DNA from: [Clostridium] colinum
GTDB lineage: Bacteria > Bacillota > Clostridia > Lachnospirales > CAG-274
DNA length: 64,000 nt
Reading direction: 5' to 3'
Assembly (NCBI RefSeq): GCF_940677205.1
Contig: NZ_OW712331.1
Span: 1,302,001 to 1,366,000 of the forward strand
A program made the translations under genes and the position numbers. Under the pieces are notes generated by a model that was not told the DNA's origin, made no database searches, and was given only the letters and a program-made list of their open reading frames with translations. Every line of letters begins with the position of its first letter. Positions within the stretch are counted from its first letter, which is position 1. Below, piece by piece: positions 30,727-38,967 of the stretch.

Positions 30727-32190
30727 ATGCTTTTTAATTCCCTTACATTTTTGATATTTTTAGCAATAATATTAAGTTTATATTATATTATACCTAATAA
30801 ATACAGATGGTATCTACTTTTAATAAGTAGTTGTATATTTTATATGGCTTGGAGAATAGAGTTTATTTTCTTAATTTTATTTTCTAGCTTTTTTAATTAT
30901 TTTATAGGATTATTAATAGAAAAATATTACACCAAAAGTAAAACTATTTTAATATTTGGTTTGTTTATAAACTTTTTAATATTATTTATATTTAAATATA
31001 GTGTATTTATAAACCATTCTTTTATAACTTTATATAATTACCTTAATATTCCCTATCCTATCAAAAATTTTGACATAGTTTTACCAATGGGTATATCTTT
31101 TTATACATTTCAAGCTACAAGCTATATAATAGATATTTATAGAAAAAGATATAAAGCCGAAAAAAATATATTAAAAGTAAGTTTATATATAATGTTTTTT
31201 CCACAGTTAGTAGCAGGTCCAATAGAAAGAGCTGATAGGCTTTTAAATCAACTATTTAAAGAACATAAATTTAATACTAACAATATATCAACTGGTTTAA
31301 AAATAATGCTTATAGGATATTTTAAAAAAATAGTCATAGCAGATAGAGTTTCTATACTTGTTAATACTATTTACAACTCACCTTATAATTATAGTGGTAT
31401 ATCTTTTATTATAGCTACTGTATTTTTTGCAATACAATTATATTGTGACTTTAGTGGTTATTCTGATATAGCTATTGGCTGTGCTAAATTATTTGGTATA
31501 AACTTAATGGAAAACTTTAAAAGTCCTTATTTTTCAAAAAATGTGAAAGAATTTTGGACAAGATGGCATATCTCTTTATCCACTTGGTTTAAAGATTATT
31601 TATATATTCCTTTAGGTGGAAATAGAAAAGGCACAATAAGAACTTATTTTAATTTAATGATTACTTTTTTAGTAAGTGGTATATGGCACGGTGCTAATTG
31701 GACATTTCTTATTTGGGGTGGTTTAAATGGATTTTATCAAATTATTGGAGATTTAAAAAATAAATTTTTAAATTTTATAGGATTTAATATAAAAAATAAA
31801 TATGTTGATAACTTTTTTAATATTTTTAGAATTATTATTACTTTTAGTTTAATATGTTTTTCTCTAATATTTTTTAGAGCAAACACAGTAAAAGATGGCT
31901 TTTATATAGTAAATAATTTATTTTCAGATATAACAAATATTACTAATATTCAATATTTATATAATATTTCAACAGAGCTTGGGCTTAATATTTTTGAAAT
32001 ATTAATGGTAACATCTTGTATAGCCTTACTATTTTTTATAGAAATTTTTGAATATAAACAAAGAATATATATTACATTAGACAAAATGCCTTTTTTTATA
32101 AAATTTATTTTCTATTATATAATAACTATAATTATACTTTCTATGGGGGTTTTTAGTGATGCCGGACAATTTATATACTTCCAATTTTAA
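30727..32190 (+). CDS. MBOAT-family O-acyltransferase (AlgI/DltB/PatA-like)
   Basis: 487 aa integral membrane protein with about 10-12 hydrophobic segments. Family landmarks: PNKYRWYLLLISSCIFY near the start, LPMGISFYTFQATSYIIDIYR, FFPQLVAGPIERADRLL, DFSGYSDIAIG, FWTRWHISLSTWFKDYLYIPLGGNR, and the catalytic His in SGIWHGANWTFLIWGG. It takes acyl groups from a cytosolic donor to an extracellular polymer through the membrane. The next gene overlaps its end and encodes an SGNH-type partner, as in alginate, teichoic-acid and peptidoglycan O-acetylation systems. The polymer here is unknown. Confidence 0.92.
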   Translation: MLFNSLTFLIFLAIILSLYYIIPNKYRWYLLLISSCIFYMAWRIEFIFLILFSSFFNYFIGLLIEKYYTKSKTILIFGLFINFLILFIFKYSVFINHSFITLYNYLNIPYPIKNFDIVLPMGISFYTFQATSYIIDIYRKRYKAEKNILKVSLYIMFFPQLVAGPIERADRLLNQLFKEHKFNTNNISTGLKIMLIGYFKKIVIADRVSILVNTIYNSPYNYSGISFIIATVFFAIQLYCDFSGYSDIAIGCAKLFGINLMENFKSPYFSKNVKEFWTRWHISLSTWFKDYLYIPLGGNRKGTIRTYFNLMITFLVSGIWHGANWTFLIWGGLNGFYQIIGDLKNKFLNFIGFNIKNKYVDNFFNIFRIIITFSLICFSLIFFRANTVKDGFYIVNNLFSDITNITNIQYLYNISTELGLNIFEILMVTSCIALLFFIEIFEYKQRIYITLDKMPFFIKFIFYYIITIIILSMGVFSDAGQFIYFQF

Positions 32191-33211
32191 ATTAAATATA
32201 AAATTTATAATAAAAATATTTATATTTATATTATGTTTAATACCTATGATAAATTTTATAGGTAAAAAATATTCGTCTGCTAGTACAGAAAATATTATAA
32301 ATGGTTTTAATAAAAAAAGATTTGAAGATTTTTACAATCTAAGTCCAAATAGCTTAGATATGGTATTTTTAGGTTCTTCTCATTCATATTGTACATTTGA
32401 CCCCGAAATATTTGATAATAAACTTGGTATAAATAGCTTTCAGATGGGTATGCCTCTACAACACCCTGATTCTGCCTACTATACTTTAAGAGAAATTTTA
32501 AATTATCAAACACCTAAAGTAGTTGTTTTAGAAATATATTGGGATTTATTGCAAAATGACTTTGAGCTTAATCAAGTTAAAACTCTATTCCAAGTTTTAA
32601 ATAATACTGATTTAAAAAATGAATATATAAAAAATGATTTTCCATTATCTGAAAAAATTAAATATAAAAATAATATTTTTAAATATCAAGAAGACTTTTT
32701 TGCATACAAAGGCAATGAATATAATAAAAAAATAAAAAATAAATTTAACTTAAAAGATAAAGACCGTAAAAAACAAATTGGTATTGAAGAATATCGTTCT
32801 AAAGGTTATGTATATTGTGATTATAAAATGTTAAATGATGAATATGATAAAACAAACCAATTTAAAAATTTAGACGGTAAAAATTTTAACTTTTCACAAA
32901 CTCAAAAAGAATTTTTACTAAAAATTATTAACCTTTGCAAAGAAAATAACATTTCTTTAGTATTTGTTACTGCTCCTATTGCTAATGTATCTATGGATTA
33001 TATCAAAAATTATGAATTTATATATAACCAAATTTCAGATTTTGCAAAGCAAAATAATATATTTTATATAGACTATAACTTAATAAATAAAGAAAAAAAT
33101 CTTCTTACAAACGATAACTTTAGAGATGATGCCCACCTTAACGATAGTGGTGTAAAAATAGTTTCTAATGATTTTATAGATATTTTATTAAAAAATGATA
33201 TAATACCATAA
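32159..33211 (+). CDS. Membrane-anchored SGNH-like partner of the MBOAT acyltransferase (AlgJ/AlgX/DltD type)
   Basis: 350 aa. One N-terminal membrane anchor (IKFIIKIFIFILCLIPMINFI) and an extracellular domain with the SGNH nucleophile block MVFLGSSHSYCTFDPE (GSS-H-S), a downstream LVFVTAPIAN strand, and a C-terminal D-x-x-H block in FRDDAHLNDSGV, giving a plausible Ser-Asp-His triad. It would finish acyl transfer to the polymer outside the cell. It overlaps the MBOAT gene by 32 bp. I prefer the ATG at 32159 over the adjoining GTG at 32156; GGGGG lies ~9 bases upstream. Confidence 0.8.
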   Translation: MPDNLYTSNFKLNIKFIIKIFIFILCLIPMINFIGKKYSSASTENIINGFNKKRFEDFYNLSPNSLDMVFLGSSHSYCTFDPEIFDNKLGINSFQMGMPLQHPDSAYYTLREILNYQTPKVVVLEIYWDLLQNDFELNQVKTLFQVLNNTDLKNEYIKNDFPLSEKIKYKNNIFKYQEDFFAYKGNEYNKKIKNKFNLKDKDRKKQIGIEEYRSKGYVYCDYKMLNDEYDKTNQFKNLDGKNFNFSQTQKEFLLKIINLCKENNISLVFVTAPIANVSMDYIKNYEFIYNQISDFAKQNNIFYIDYNLINKEKNLLTNDNFRDDAHLNDSGVKIVSNDFIDILLKNDIIP

Positions 33212-33215
33212 AATA

Positions 33216-33563
33216 TTGACTTTACTATATGCCTATGTTATTATAAATATAGTTTTATTATAGGTTTTTAATATTAAGCAAGTTTTTTATATTTTATTAA
33301 TTTTTCTAAAATTTAACGTACTACTTTTAGTATAGTTATGTTAAATTAAATAGTTGTTTTTATAATTTAAGCTTGGTTTTCCTCGCCTTTTATTTTTAAT
33401 AATCATTTTTTAATATTGTACAGTATAAAAGTAAATATGTCATTTTTTAGTATTATTTTTAAATTTTAAAATTGTTACTTTCTATAAAGCTAACAGCTTG
33501 TAAATAATGTTAATTTTTCTATATAAAATTAAATATTTATTTTATCTTTAGGAGGATTTTTTT
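33216..33563 (+). promoter_or_regulatory. Promoter and ~310-nt leader of the cold-shock gene
   Basis: TTGACT (33216-33221), 17 bp, TATTAT (33239-33244). The predicted start near 33251 leaves a leader of ~310 nt before the ATG at 33564. It contains a nested hairpin: AATTTAAC (33310-33317) with GTTAAATT (33340-33347), and TACTA/TAGTA inside it. Long structured leaders are typical of cspA-type thermosensing mRNAs. No frame of note is seen in it. Confidence 0.5.
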
Positions 33564-33764
33564 ATGAAAAAAGGTACTGTAAAATGGTTTAATGAAGAAA
33601 AAGGCTTTGGTTTCATTACTGTAGAAGGAGAAAATGATGTTTTTGTACATTTTTCTGCTATCAACTCTGAAGGATACAAAACATTAAAAGAAGGTCAAGC
33701 TGTTGAATTTGAAATAGTTCAAGGTGAAAAAGGAGCTCAAGCTTCAAATGTGTGTTTAGTATAA
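33564..33764 (+). CDS. Cold-shock protein (CspA family)
   Basis: 66 aa, the family length. The OB-fold RNA/ssDNA-binding motifs are complete: [16 protein letters not shown] (RNP1, K-G-F-G-F-I), DVFVHFSAI (RNP2), and [16 protein letters not shown] at the end. It acts as an RNA chaperone. AGGAGG site 7 bases upstream, long leader before it, terminator right after. Monocistronic. More than one csp gene is usual in such genomes, so no paralogue letter is given. Confidence 0.96.
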   Translation: MKKGTVKWFNEEKGFGFITVEGENDVFVHFSAINSEGYKTLKEGQAVEFEIVQGEKGAQASNVCLV

Positions 33765-33765
33765 T

Positions 33766-33805
33766 AAAAAAACACTATATGTTTTAAAGCATATAGTGTT
33801 TTTTT
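33766..33805. terminator. Bidirectional terminator between csp and dacA-like gene
   Basis: 16-bp stem (33766-33781 with 33790-33805), 8-nt loop, A7 and T7 flanks. It serves both convergent genes. Confidence 0.85.
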
Positions 33806-33806
33806 A

Positions 33807-35294
33807 TTATCTTCTATTATTTCTTTTTTTCTTATTATTTTTCATAGGTTTTAATGGTTTATTACTATATCCATATCTACTAAACCTTTTACGTTTTCTT
33901 TTACGTTTTACAACACTTTTAACAATAATCATTAATATAAAAAATAATATTAATAAAACTATTAATCCTATACCTATATATTTAACAATATTTAAAAATA
34001 TTTTTGACATAGATTTTAATTTTTCTTTTTTTTCTAATTTTGCCTCGTCTATAATGTCTAATTTTGTTTCAGAAATAAGATTTACACTAGCTATAATATT
34101 GTCTTCATATAAAAAATCTAATGTTCCTACTTTATCTCCTATATTTATAGGCCCTAAAACTGGTTTAGGTATATTATCTACTTTTATTATTTTAGATACA
34201 TCTACATTTTTAGGTAAATTTATTGATAAATTATCTTCTGCTAATAAATATATATCACCTAATGGTATTTCTTGTTCTTTAAATTTTTGAAATACAGGTA
34301 CTTTGTTTTTATATCCTTCTTTATTAAAAATTTCTTTTTGCTCATAAGCCGAAAACCCATATTCAAATAGAGTTTTAGTATCATCATAAACTTTATAACC
34401 TTCATCTCTCATAACAACACTTATTAACTCTATATTATCTTTTTTAGCGTATGTTACTAATGTGTTTCCTGCTTCATTTGTAAATCCTGTTTTACCTCCT
34501 ATACAATATTCATAATAATAAGGAGATGTTTTTAATATTAATTTATTAGAATTATTCAACACTCTTTCTTCATTTACTATATTAGTTGTAGATATTCTAT
34601 AAGTTGGTGTATTTATATATTTAACAAACTCTTCGTTTTTTATAGCTTCTTTCATTATTAATGCCATATCATAGCTTGTTGTATAATGGTTATCATCGTG
34701 AAATCCATGTGGATTAACAAAATGTGTATTTTTAGCACCTAATTTTTGTGCACGTTTATTCATAAGCTCTACAAAATCTTCCACATTTCCAGATATATGC
34801 TCTGCTATAGCCATACAAACTTCATTTGCAGATGCTAATAAAACTCCGTGTAAGGCTTGTTCCATTGTTATCTGTTCATTTTCTCTCATACCTATATGGC
34901 TACTTCCTGGACCTATGTTATAAACTGCATTATGAGAATGTGTTAATATATCTGTTGGGTTAGTATTTTCTATTGCTAATAAAGCTGTCATTATTTTTGT
35001 TGTACTGGCTGGATAAGACTTTTCATCTTTATTTTTCTCATATATTACAATTCCTGTTTTAGCATCTATTAAAACTGCTGATTTAGCTGTTAAATTTAAC
35101 ATATCATTTGCTTCTTCTTGCTCTGTTATTTGTTCTGTTGTTTCATCTGTTTTTTCGTTCTCTATTATTTCATTTGTTTCGCTTACTTCACTTGTTTCAT
35201 TTCCAAAAACATAAAATACACTGGTATTTAAAAAGAAAATGGTATATAATAGTATAAAACAAGTAAATTTTTTTAAAATAGTATAAAAATTCAT
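33807..35294 (-). CDS. D-alanyl-D-alanine carboxypeptidase, DacA/PBP5 type (S11)
   Basis: 495 aa. Signal sequence at the N terminus (FTCFILLYTIFFLNTSVFYVFG), an acidic Glu/Thr spacer (~30-62), then the S11 domain with the nucleophile SxxK in PASTTKIMTALLA, the SxN triad in LASANEVCMAI and KTG in GGKTGFTNEAGN. A PBP5-like C-terminal beta domain follows (~330-430), then a single membrane helix (YIGIGLIVLLILFFILMIIV) and a very basic tail (KRKRKRKRF...). It trims the terminal D-Ala of peptidoglycan pentapeptides. Instead of the amphipathic anchor of E. coli PBP5 it has a true C-terminal membrane helix. Confidence 0.92.
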   Translation of the reverse strand: MNFYTILKKFTCFILLYTIFFLNTSVFYVFGNETSEVSETNEIIENEKTDETTEQITEQEEANDMLNLTAKSAVLIDAKTGIVIYEKNKDEKSYPASTTKIMTALLAIENTNPTDILTHSHNAVYNIGPGSSHIGMRENEQITMEQALHGVLLASANEVCMAIAEHISGNVEDFVELMNKRAQKLGAKNTHFVNPHGFHDDNHYTTSYDMALIMKEAIKNEEFVKYINTPTYRISTTNIVNEERVLNNSNKLILKTSPYYYEYCIGGKTGFTNEAGNTLVTYAKKDNIELISVVMRDEGYKVYDDTKTLFEYGFSAYEQKEIFNKEGYKNKVPVFQKFKEQEIPLGDIYLLAEDNLSINLPKNVDVSKIIKVDNIPKPVLGPINIGDKVGTLDFLYEDNIIASVNLISETKLDIIDEAKLEKKEKLKSMSKIFLNIVKYIGIGLIVLLILFFILMIIVKSVVKRKRKRKRFSRYGYSNKPLKPMKNNKKKRNNRR

Positions 35295-35407
35295 AAATGT
35301 AACCTCTTCCTTAAGCTATTATAATTTGGTTAAAAATTAACATTTTTTTATTATATAATATTTTATATATAAATTCAATATTTTTAAAACACAATTAAGG
35401 AGTTTTT

Positions 35408-35839
35408 ATGAAAAATAAATATACCATATTATTAATAATATTATGTTTTTTATTTAGTTGTATTTATATTACAAGTGCTACTTGTAATAATGATAATAAT
35501 AATTTTTCTATAAATGCTAATCAAATAACAGATGAATTTTATAAAAATTTAAATACAAAAGAAAATAACTTTTTATATAATAATTTAACAACTAATAATA
35601 AAAAAACTATTGACAAACATATAAATAATATACAAAATAATAATAGCCTTATAAATATAAATACAGCTGATAAAGAAACTTTAAAAACATTACCTAATAT
35701 AGGTGATACTATTGCTAAAAATATTATAGAATATAGAGAAAATGTTTCTTTATTTTATAATATATCTGATATAAAAAATGTAAGCCGTATTGGTGATAAA
35801 ACATATGAAAAAATTAAAAATTTAATAACTGTTGATTGA
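35408..35839 (+). CDS. comEA: ComEA-like DNA-binding protein (helix-hairpin-helix)
   Basis: 143 aa. An N-terminal signal/anchor (YTILLIILCFLFSCIYI) and an Asn-rich spacer are followed by the ComEA double helix-hairpin-helix domain: ININTADKETLKTLPNIGDTIAKNIIEYR and IKNVSRIGDKTYEKIKNL. It binds incoming DNA outside the membrane during natural transformation and pairs with ComEC (38968). The SLBB domain of B. subtilis ComEA is absent, so it is a short form. Its stop is 11 bp before the response-regulator gene, in the same transcription unit. Confidence 0.85.
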   Translation: MKNKYTILLIILCFLFSCIYITSATCNNDNNNFSINANQITDEFYKNLNTKENNFLYNNLTTNNKKTIDKHINNIQNNNSLININTADKETLKTLPNIGDTIAKNIIEYRENVSLFYNISDIKNVSRIGDKTYEKIKNLITVD

Positions 35840-35850
35840 GGAGATAACAT

Positions 35851-36540
35851 ATGGACAGAAATATTTTAGTTGTTGATGATGAAAAACTTATTGTTAAAGG
35901 TATTAAATTTAGCCTAGAACAAGAAGGTATGAACGTAGATGTTGCTTATGATGGAGAAGAAGCTCTACGTCTTTCTAAAGAAAAAGAATATAGCCTTATA
36001 CTATTAGATGTAATGCTTCCAAAAATAGATGGTCTTACTGCTTGTCAAATGATAAGAGAATTTTCTAATGTTCCAATAATAATGGTAACTGCTAAAGGTG
36101 AAGATATGGATAAAATAATGGGGCTTGAATATGGGGCTGATGACTATATTACAAAACCTTTTAACATATTAGAGCTTAAAGCAAGAATAAAGTCCATTTT
36201 AAGAAGAAGTGTAAGAAAAGTTGATATAACTCCACAAAATAAAAATATTATAAAATTTAGAGATATAGAAATAAACACAGAATCTAGACGTACATTTATA
36301 AATCAAAAAGAAATAAATCTTACAGCAAAAGAATTTGACTTACTAGAGTTGTTTATGAAAAATGTAGGAAAAGTCTATAGCCGTGAAAACCTTCTAGACA
36401 CTGTTTGGGGCTATGGCTACCCTGCCGATGCTAGAAGTGTTGATGTTCACGTTAGACGCCTTAGAGAAAAAGTTGAAGAGTGTCCTAGTGAGCCAAAATA
36501 TATTCATACAAAATGGGGAGTTGGTTATTATTTACAGTAA
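35851..36540 (+). CDS. OmpR/PhoB-family response regulator (WalR/PhoP-like)
   Basis: 229 aa. Receiver domain (1-120): acidic pocket VVDDEK, phosphoacceptor Asp in LILLDVMLPKIDG, Thr/Lys switch residues in IIMVTAKGE and DDYITKPFN. C-terminal winged helix (~130-229): NLTAKEFDLLELFMKN, RENLLDTVWGYGYPADARSVDVHVRRLREKVE and the wing YIHTKWGVGYYL. Both parts are complete. The kinase gene overlaps its 3' end. The DNA-binding helix resembles the WalR/PhoP group, whose target is the TGTWAH direct repeat; such a repeat occurs at 58957-58984. Confidence 0.92.
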   Translation: MDRNILVVDDEKLIVKGIKFSLEQEGMNVDVAYDGEEALRLSKEKEYSLILLDVMLPKIDGLTACQMIREFSNVPIIMVTAKGEDMDKIMGLEYGADDYITKPFNILELKARIKSILRRSVRKVDITPQNKNIIKFRDIEINTESRRTFINQKEINLTAKEFDLLELFMKNVGKVYSRENLLDTVWGYGYPADARSVDVHVRRLREKVEECPSEPKYIHTKWGVGYYLQ

Positions 36541-37966
36541 TAAACCGGTAAAATGGTATCAAAGTCTTAGAGCAAAACTTTTTATATGTTTTTTTATTAT
36601 AAGTTTTTTTCCTTTAGTATTTTTCTCTAACACAATGAAAAATACTATGGAGTCGTATTTTAAAAATGTTGAAGAACGAGATTTATTATATCAAGCTAAT
36701 AAAATAGCTGTTATGATACAAGAAGGTTCATATTTATCAAATGTAGATAAACAATCTGAACTTTTGGATATTTTACAAGAAAAAAGCATTGAAGAAAATT
36801 TTAGAATATTAATTATAAATAATCAAGGTATTGTTATTTTAGATTCTAACAATTTAGATGTTGGCAAAACTTTTCTAACTTCTGAAATTTTATTAGCATT
36901 AGAAGGTAAAAATGCTTCTAATTATCATAAAGATAAAGGTGTTATTTATTCTTCTAGCTATATAGAAGAAAAATTTACACATAAAAAAGGTGTTGTTTTA
37001 TTAGTATCTTCTTTTGAAGATTCTCAAGCTTTAATAGATGGTGTTTCTCAAAAATGGTTTATGCTAACTATATTTATAAGTATAATTATAGGCATATTTG
37101 TATTTTTCACCTCTGAAATTGTAATCACACCTCTAAAAAAAATTCTAAAAAGCATAAATGAAATAACTGATGGTCAATTACACCAAAGAGTAAAAATAAA
37201 CGGCAATAATGAAATATCTCAATTAGGTGAAGCTTTTAATGCTATGACAGAAAAATTAGAACAAATAGATACTTCAAGACAAGAATTTGTTTCTAATGTT
37301 TCTCATGAGTTAAAAACTCCTCTTAGCTCTATAAAAGTTTTAAGCGATTCTATCCTTTTACAAGAAGATATACCTTCTGAAATGTATATAGAATTTTTAC
37401 AAGATATAAATTCTGAAATAGATAGAATGACTGAAATAGTAAATAATCTTTTAGCTTTAGTTAAGCTAGATTATAGAGAAGCAGGTCTTAATATATCTGA
37501 AAGTGACCTTAATACAATGTTAGATGATATATTAAAAAGATTAACACCTTTAGCAGAACAAAAAAATATCTCTTTATCTAAAGAATACTTAAAAAATGTA
37601 ATTGTAGAAGCCGATGAAATGAAATTTAGCTTAGCAATATCTAACCTTGTAGAAAACGCTATAAAATATACTCACCCTGAAGGTAGTGTTAAAGTAGTTT
37701 TAGACTGCGACCATCAAAATGCATTTATAACAGTATCTGATACTGGTATAGGCATTAACGATGAAGAACAAACAAAAATATTTAATAGATTTTATAGAGT
37801 AGATAAAACTCGTGACAGAGAAACAGGTGGCACTGGCCTTGGCTTATCTATTACCCACTCTACTGTTATACTTCATAAAGGTAGTATAAAAGTTTCTAGT
37901 AAAGAAGGCGAAGGTTCTACATTTGTTGTAAGAATTCCTATAAAATTTACTGATAAACAAGAATAA
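36521..37966 (+). CDS. Membrane sensor histidine kinase with HAMP domain
   Basis: About 481 aa from the start proposed here. Membrane helix 1 (LFICFFIISFFPLVFFS), an extracellular sensor of ~150 residues, helix 2 (FMLTIFISIIIGIFVFF), HAMP (VITPLKKILKSINEITDGQL), the HisKA phospho-His in FVSNVSHELKTPLSS, and the ATPase boxes NLVENAIKYTHPEG, VSDTGIGIN, RFYRVD and GGTGLGLSIT. No PAS domain lies between HAMP and HisKA, unlike WalK of Bacillus. The start is uncertain: no ATG exists near the expected N terminus. The candidates are TTG at 36521 or an ATT at 36527-36530 behind GGGGAG, overlapping the regulator's stop; an ATG at 36413 would need a 43-codon overlap. Confidence 0.88.
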   Translation: MVIIYSNKPVKWYQSLRAKLFICFFIISFFPLVFFSNTMKNTMESYFKNVEERDLLYQANKIAVMIQEGSYLSNVDKQSELLDILQEKSIEENFRILIINNQGIVILDSNNLDVGKTFLTSEILLALEGKNASNYHKDKGVIYSSSYIEEKFTHKKGVVLLVSSFEDSQALIDGVSQKWFMLTIFISIIIGIFVFFTSEIVITPLKKILKSINEITDGQLHQRVKINGNNEISQLGEAFNAMTEKLEQIDTSRQEFVSNVSHELKTPLSSIKVLSDSILLQEDIPSEMYIEFLQDINSEIDRMTEIVNNLLALVKLDYREAGLNISESDLNTMLDDILKRLTPLAEQKNISLSKEYLKNVIVEADEMKFSLAISNLVENAIKYTHPEGSVKVVLDCDHQNAFITVSDTGIGINDEEQTKIFNRFYRVDKTRDRETGGTGLGLSITHSTVILHKGSIKVSSKEGEGSTFVVRIPIKFTDKQE

Positions 37967-37981
37967 ATACTAGGAGGAAAT

Positions 37982-38947
37982 ATGAAAAATAATAAAAAAC
38001 TATTTCTATTTGGTGTAATTTTTGTAATAATGTCTATTGTTTTAATAACTCTTATTTCTATAACATCTAATGAAAAAAAGGATACTTTAAAAAATATTTC
38101 TATTTATTATTATGATAAAGTAAATAATAATCTTGTACCAGAAGAAAAAAAAGTAGAAATAAATAAAGATACTTTTGTAAATAACATATTTGAAGAAATG
38201 AAACTCCCTTCAAAATCTACAAATTTAAAATCTGTTGTTCCAGAAAATGTATCCTTACTAGATTATAATATAAGTAATAATACATTATATTTAAACCTTT
38301 CTAAAAATTATAACTTTCTTTCAGATATAGAACAATTAATATTTAAAGCCGGTTTAGTTTGGACTATGACAGAAGTTAATTTTATTAATAATATAAAAAT
38401 ATTAGTAGATAATAAAGAAATTGTATATGGTGATAATATTATTTTATTAAATAGAAATAACACTATTTTAAATCCTTTTATATCTCCAGATAAAATAGAA
38501 CAAGAAAAAGTTATTCTCTATTTTGCAAACAATGATAATAAATTAGTAGCAGAAAGTAGAAATATAGAATTTAAACAAAATAAAAGTATGGAATGGCATA
38601 TTGTAGAAGAGCTTATAAATGGTCCTAAAATGCAAGAAAATATTAAAACTTTACCTTCCGAAACAAAAATTAGAAATGTAAAAACAGAAGACAGTATATG
38701 TTATGTAGATTTAACCTCAGACTTTATAAATAAATTATCAAATAATGAAGAGCAAGAAAGGCTTGCTATATATTCTATCGTAAATTCTTTAACAAACCTT
38801 TCTAATGTTAATAAAGTACAAATTTTAATAGAGGGTGAAAAAATAAATATTTTTAAAGCTAATATAGATGTTAGCCAGCCTATAGGGCGTTATGAAAATA
38901 TTATAGAAAATAATACCTTAAACAATTTAGGAGATAAAAAAGATTAA
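37982..38947 (+). CDS. Membrane-anchored protein with two GerMN domains
   Basis: 321 aa. An N-terminal signal anchor (LFLFGVIFVIMSIVLITLISI) is followed by two repeats of the GerMN fold, ~res 35-155 and 180-305, each with an I-Y-Y-x-D start, a central x-x-L-x-G-P or x-x-M-K-x-P turn (EELINGPKM in the second), then S-x-C/L-Y-x-D/N-L-S and a V-x-x-I-x-x-x-V-D/E end. GerM-type proteins act in spore germination and sporulation; in actinobacteria and clostridia a similar domain sits beside sensor kinases. It starts 15 bp after the kinase, so a role in sensing is possible. Confidence 0.8.
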   Translation: MKNNKKLFLFGVIFVIMSIVLITLISITSNEKKDTLKNISIYYYDKVNNNLVPEEKKVEINKDTFVNNIFEEMKLPSKSTNLKSVVPENVSLLDYNISNNTLYLNLSKNYNFLSDIEQLIFKAGLVWTMTEVNFINNIKILVDNKEIVYGDNIILLNRNNTILNPFISPDKIEQEKVILYFANNDNKLVAESRNIEFKQNKSMEWHIVEELINGPKMQENIKTLPSETKIRNVKTEDSICYVDLTSDFINKLSNNEEQERLAIYSIVNSLTNLSNVNKVQILIEGEKINIFKANIDVSQPIGRYENIIENNTLNNLGDKKD

Positions 38948-38967
38948 TATAAATCTTTTATTATTTA

